Below, piece by piece: positions 6,078-7,287 of a stretch of DNA of 7,287 nt (the stretch's first letter is position 1; the number at the start of each line of letters is the position of its first letter). This DNA comes from Methylococcaceae bacterium (GTDB taxonomy: Bacteria > Pseudomonadota > Gammaproteobacteria > Methylococcales > Methylomonadaceae): positions 1 to 7,287 of the forward strand of contig CANNNN010000126.1 in the NCBI GenBank assembly GCA_947506075.1, written 5' to 3'. The position numbers and the translations under genes are program-made. Below the pieces are notes generated by a model. It did not search any database, had not been told where the DNA came from, and saw only the letters and a program-made list of their open reading frames with translations.

Positions 6078-6107
6078 CCGATCGGGCTTGCAAACCCCGA
6101 TCGGTTT
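6078..6107 (+). terminator. strong hairpin upstream of topB
   Basis: CCGATCGGG (6078-6086) pairs exactly with CCCGATCGG (6096-6104), loop nine bases, followed by TTTA. It is the most stable of the three structures in this gap and sits about 40 bases before the topB start. It could end read-through from the methyltransferase or, as a self-complementary DNA site, be bound by a protein. Confidence 0.5.
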
Positions 6108-6144
6108 AGTAACATTGGGAATTACCTTAACACCGTCCCACATC

Positions 6145-7287
6145 ATGAAAGTTATTCTGACCGAAAAGCCCTCCGTCGCCCGCGACATCGCAAAATGCCT
6201 GAACATCAACAGCAAGCGTGATGGCTATTTCGAGGGCAATGGTTATCAAATTACCTGGGCCTTCGGTCATCTGGTCGAATTAAAAGAGCCGGATGAATAC
6301 AATCCGGCCTGGAAACGCTGGTCCTTGGAATCCCTGCCTATCATCCCCGAACAATTCGGCTTAAAAGCCAGAGGCGATGTCTCCGCGCAAAAACAATTAA
6401 ACACGATCAAACATTTATTCAAAGCGGCTGACGAAATCATCTGCGCGACCGATGCGGGACGGGAAGGGGAATTGATTTTCAGGTACATTTTGTCCTGGAC
6501 CGGCTGTTTGCAAATACCGTTTAAACGCTTGTGGATCAGTTCGCTAACCGACGATGCGATACGCAAGGGTTTTACTTCGTTACAGGAAGGCCATGCTTAC
6601 GACGGACTTTATCGCGCGGCAAAATGTCGTAGTGAATCGGACTGGATCGTCGGCTTGAATGCGACGCGGCTTTATACGCTGAAGTTTGGTCAACAGGGCA
6701 GCTTATGGACGATAGGCCGGGTGCAGACACCGGTGCTGGCGCTGATCGTGCAAAAAGATCTGGAGATAGCCGCATTCCAGCCCAAGGAGTTTTGGGAATT
6801 GCACACCCTGTACCGGGAGACCGATTTTCAATATGTCGGCGGGCGGTTTGAGCAAAAAGCAGCTGCAGAAACCCTTTTCAGCCAAATCGAGGGGCGGGAT
6901 TTTCAGATTACCAGTGTCAAGGGCAAGAAGGAGTCTATACATCCGCCGTTATTGTACGATTTGACCGATTTGCAAAAAGACATGAGCATACGCCACGGTT
7001 TGACTGCCGAGCAAACCTTAACCACCACCCAGCAGTTATACGAAAAAAAACATGTCACTTATCCGCGTACCGACAGTCGTTGTTTAACCAATGACATGAA
7101 GCCGGATATGAAACCCCTGCTGGACAAATTACGCACCAGATTTGCATCGCAGCTGGAGGCGCTTAATCTCGATAAACTGACTTTAAGCAGTCGCATCTTT
7201 AATGACGCCAAGGTCTCCGATCACCATGCGATCATCCCCACGACCCTGCTGCCGGGCTCGCTGTCGGGGCCTGAAGCCAAAGTCTAT
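6145..7287 (+). CDS. topB: DNA topoisomerase III (type IA), N-terminal part, cut by window end
   Basis: TopB cuts and rejoins one DNA strand, relaxing and decatenating DNA, with roles in replication and recombination. Translation from the ATG at 6145 stays open to the last base, giving 381 residues of a protein that is usually about 650 or more. The TOPRIM domain opens MKVILTEKPSVARDIA (catalytic Glu7) and continues ATDAGREGELIF (101-112), with Asp103 and Glu107 present and Gly105 where some homologues have a second Asp. SLWTIGRVQTPVLALI (186-201) is a conserved type IA segment. The catalytic tyrosine is Tyr306 in HVTYPRTDSR, followed by SDHHAIIPT (358-366), the type IA segment after the active site. 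No clear Shine-Dalgarno sequence precedes the ATG, but the MKVILTEKPS start matches the family. It is likely unrelated in function to the cytochromes upstream. Confidence 0.95.
   Translation, partial: MKVILTEKPSVARDIAKCLNINSKRDGYFEGNGYQITWAFGHLVELKEPDEYNPAWKRWSLESLPIIPEQFGLKARGDVSAQKQLNTIKHLFKAADEIICATDAGREGELIFRYILSWTGCLQIPFKRLWISSLTDDAIRKGFTSLQEGHAYDGLYRAAKCRSESDWIVGLNATRLYTLKFGQQGSLWTIGRVQTPVLALIVQKDLEIAAFQPKEFWELHTLYRETDFQYVGGRFEQKAAAETLFSQIEGRDFQITSVKGKKESIHPPLLYDLTDLQKDMSIRHGLTAEQTLTTTQQLYEKKHVTYPRTDSRCLTNDMKPDMKPLLDKLRTRFASQLEALNLDKLTLSSRIFNDAKVSDHHAIIPTTLLPGSLSGPEAKVY

Noticed and set aside
5900..6109. 69-codon + strand frame overlapping the methyltransferase end
   Set aside because: It is out of frame with a well-supported gene and continues through three hairpins with no domain or ribosome site.
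6267..6942. Several - strand frames of 67-99 codons
   Set aside because: They are antisense to topB, whose TOPRIM and active-site Tyr motifs establish the + strand.

Overview
The window reads as a piece of a Gram-negative proteobacterial chromosome. It carries outer-membrane and periplasmic electron-transfer genes, and every gene lies on the + strand. Base composition is moderate. The combination of an MtrA/MtrB-type pair, a small periplasmic cytochrome c and dispersed palindromic repeats fits a gammaproteobacterium. A methanotroph or methylotroph relative (Methylococcales-like) is my best guess, but it rests on general impression only.

Layout. Positions 1-132 hold no supportable gene, but do hold a candidate promoter and a perfect inverted repeat. 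133-480 encodes a small secreted monohaem cytochrome c, and a likely terminator follows at 574-620. 751-1710 encodes a decahaem c-type cytochrome of the MtrA/DmsE/PioA type. It is followed after 18 bases by 1729-4083, an MtrB/PioB-type outer-membrane beta-barrel, so the two form an operon. The 296 bases between 4083 and 4380 contain no gene. They hold a hairpin at the mtrB stop codon and a palindromic MITE-like element of about 213 bp, flanked by a 7-bp direct repeat. 4380-5105 encodes an inner-membrane protein with four predicted membrane segments and one periplasmic CXXCH haem site. 5230-5985 encodes a UbiE/Coq5-like SAM-dependent methyltransferase. Three hairpins follow in the next 160 bases. 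From 6145 to the window end runs the N-terminal part (381 codons) of DNA topoisomerase III, open at the edge.

How the genes may work together. MtrA and MtrB family proteins form a trans-outer-membrane electron conduit: the decahaem protein threads the barrel and carries electrons between periplasm and cell surface. The small cytochrome c is a plausible periplasmic shuttle. The membrane-anchored monohaem protein is a plausible, unproven link to the respiratory chain or quinone pool. No extracellular multihaem partner (MtrC/OmcA), no PioC-like protein and no CymA-like tetrahaem quinol dehydrogenase is present in the window. If these parts belong together, this is a minimal or unusual version of the porin-cytochrome system. 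The methyltransferase resembles quinone methyltransferases, but its link to the cytochromes rests only on proximity. topB is a housekeeping neighbour behind probable terminators.
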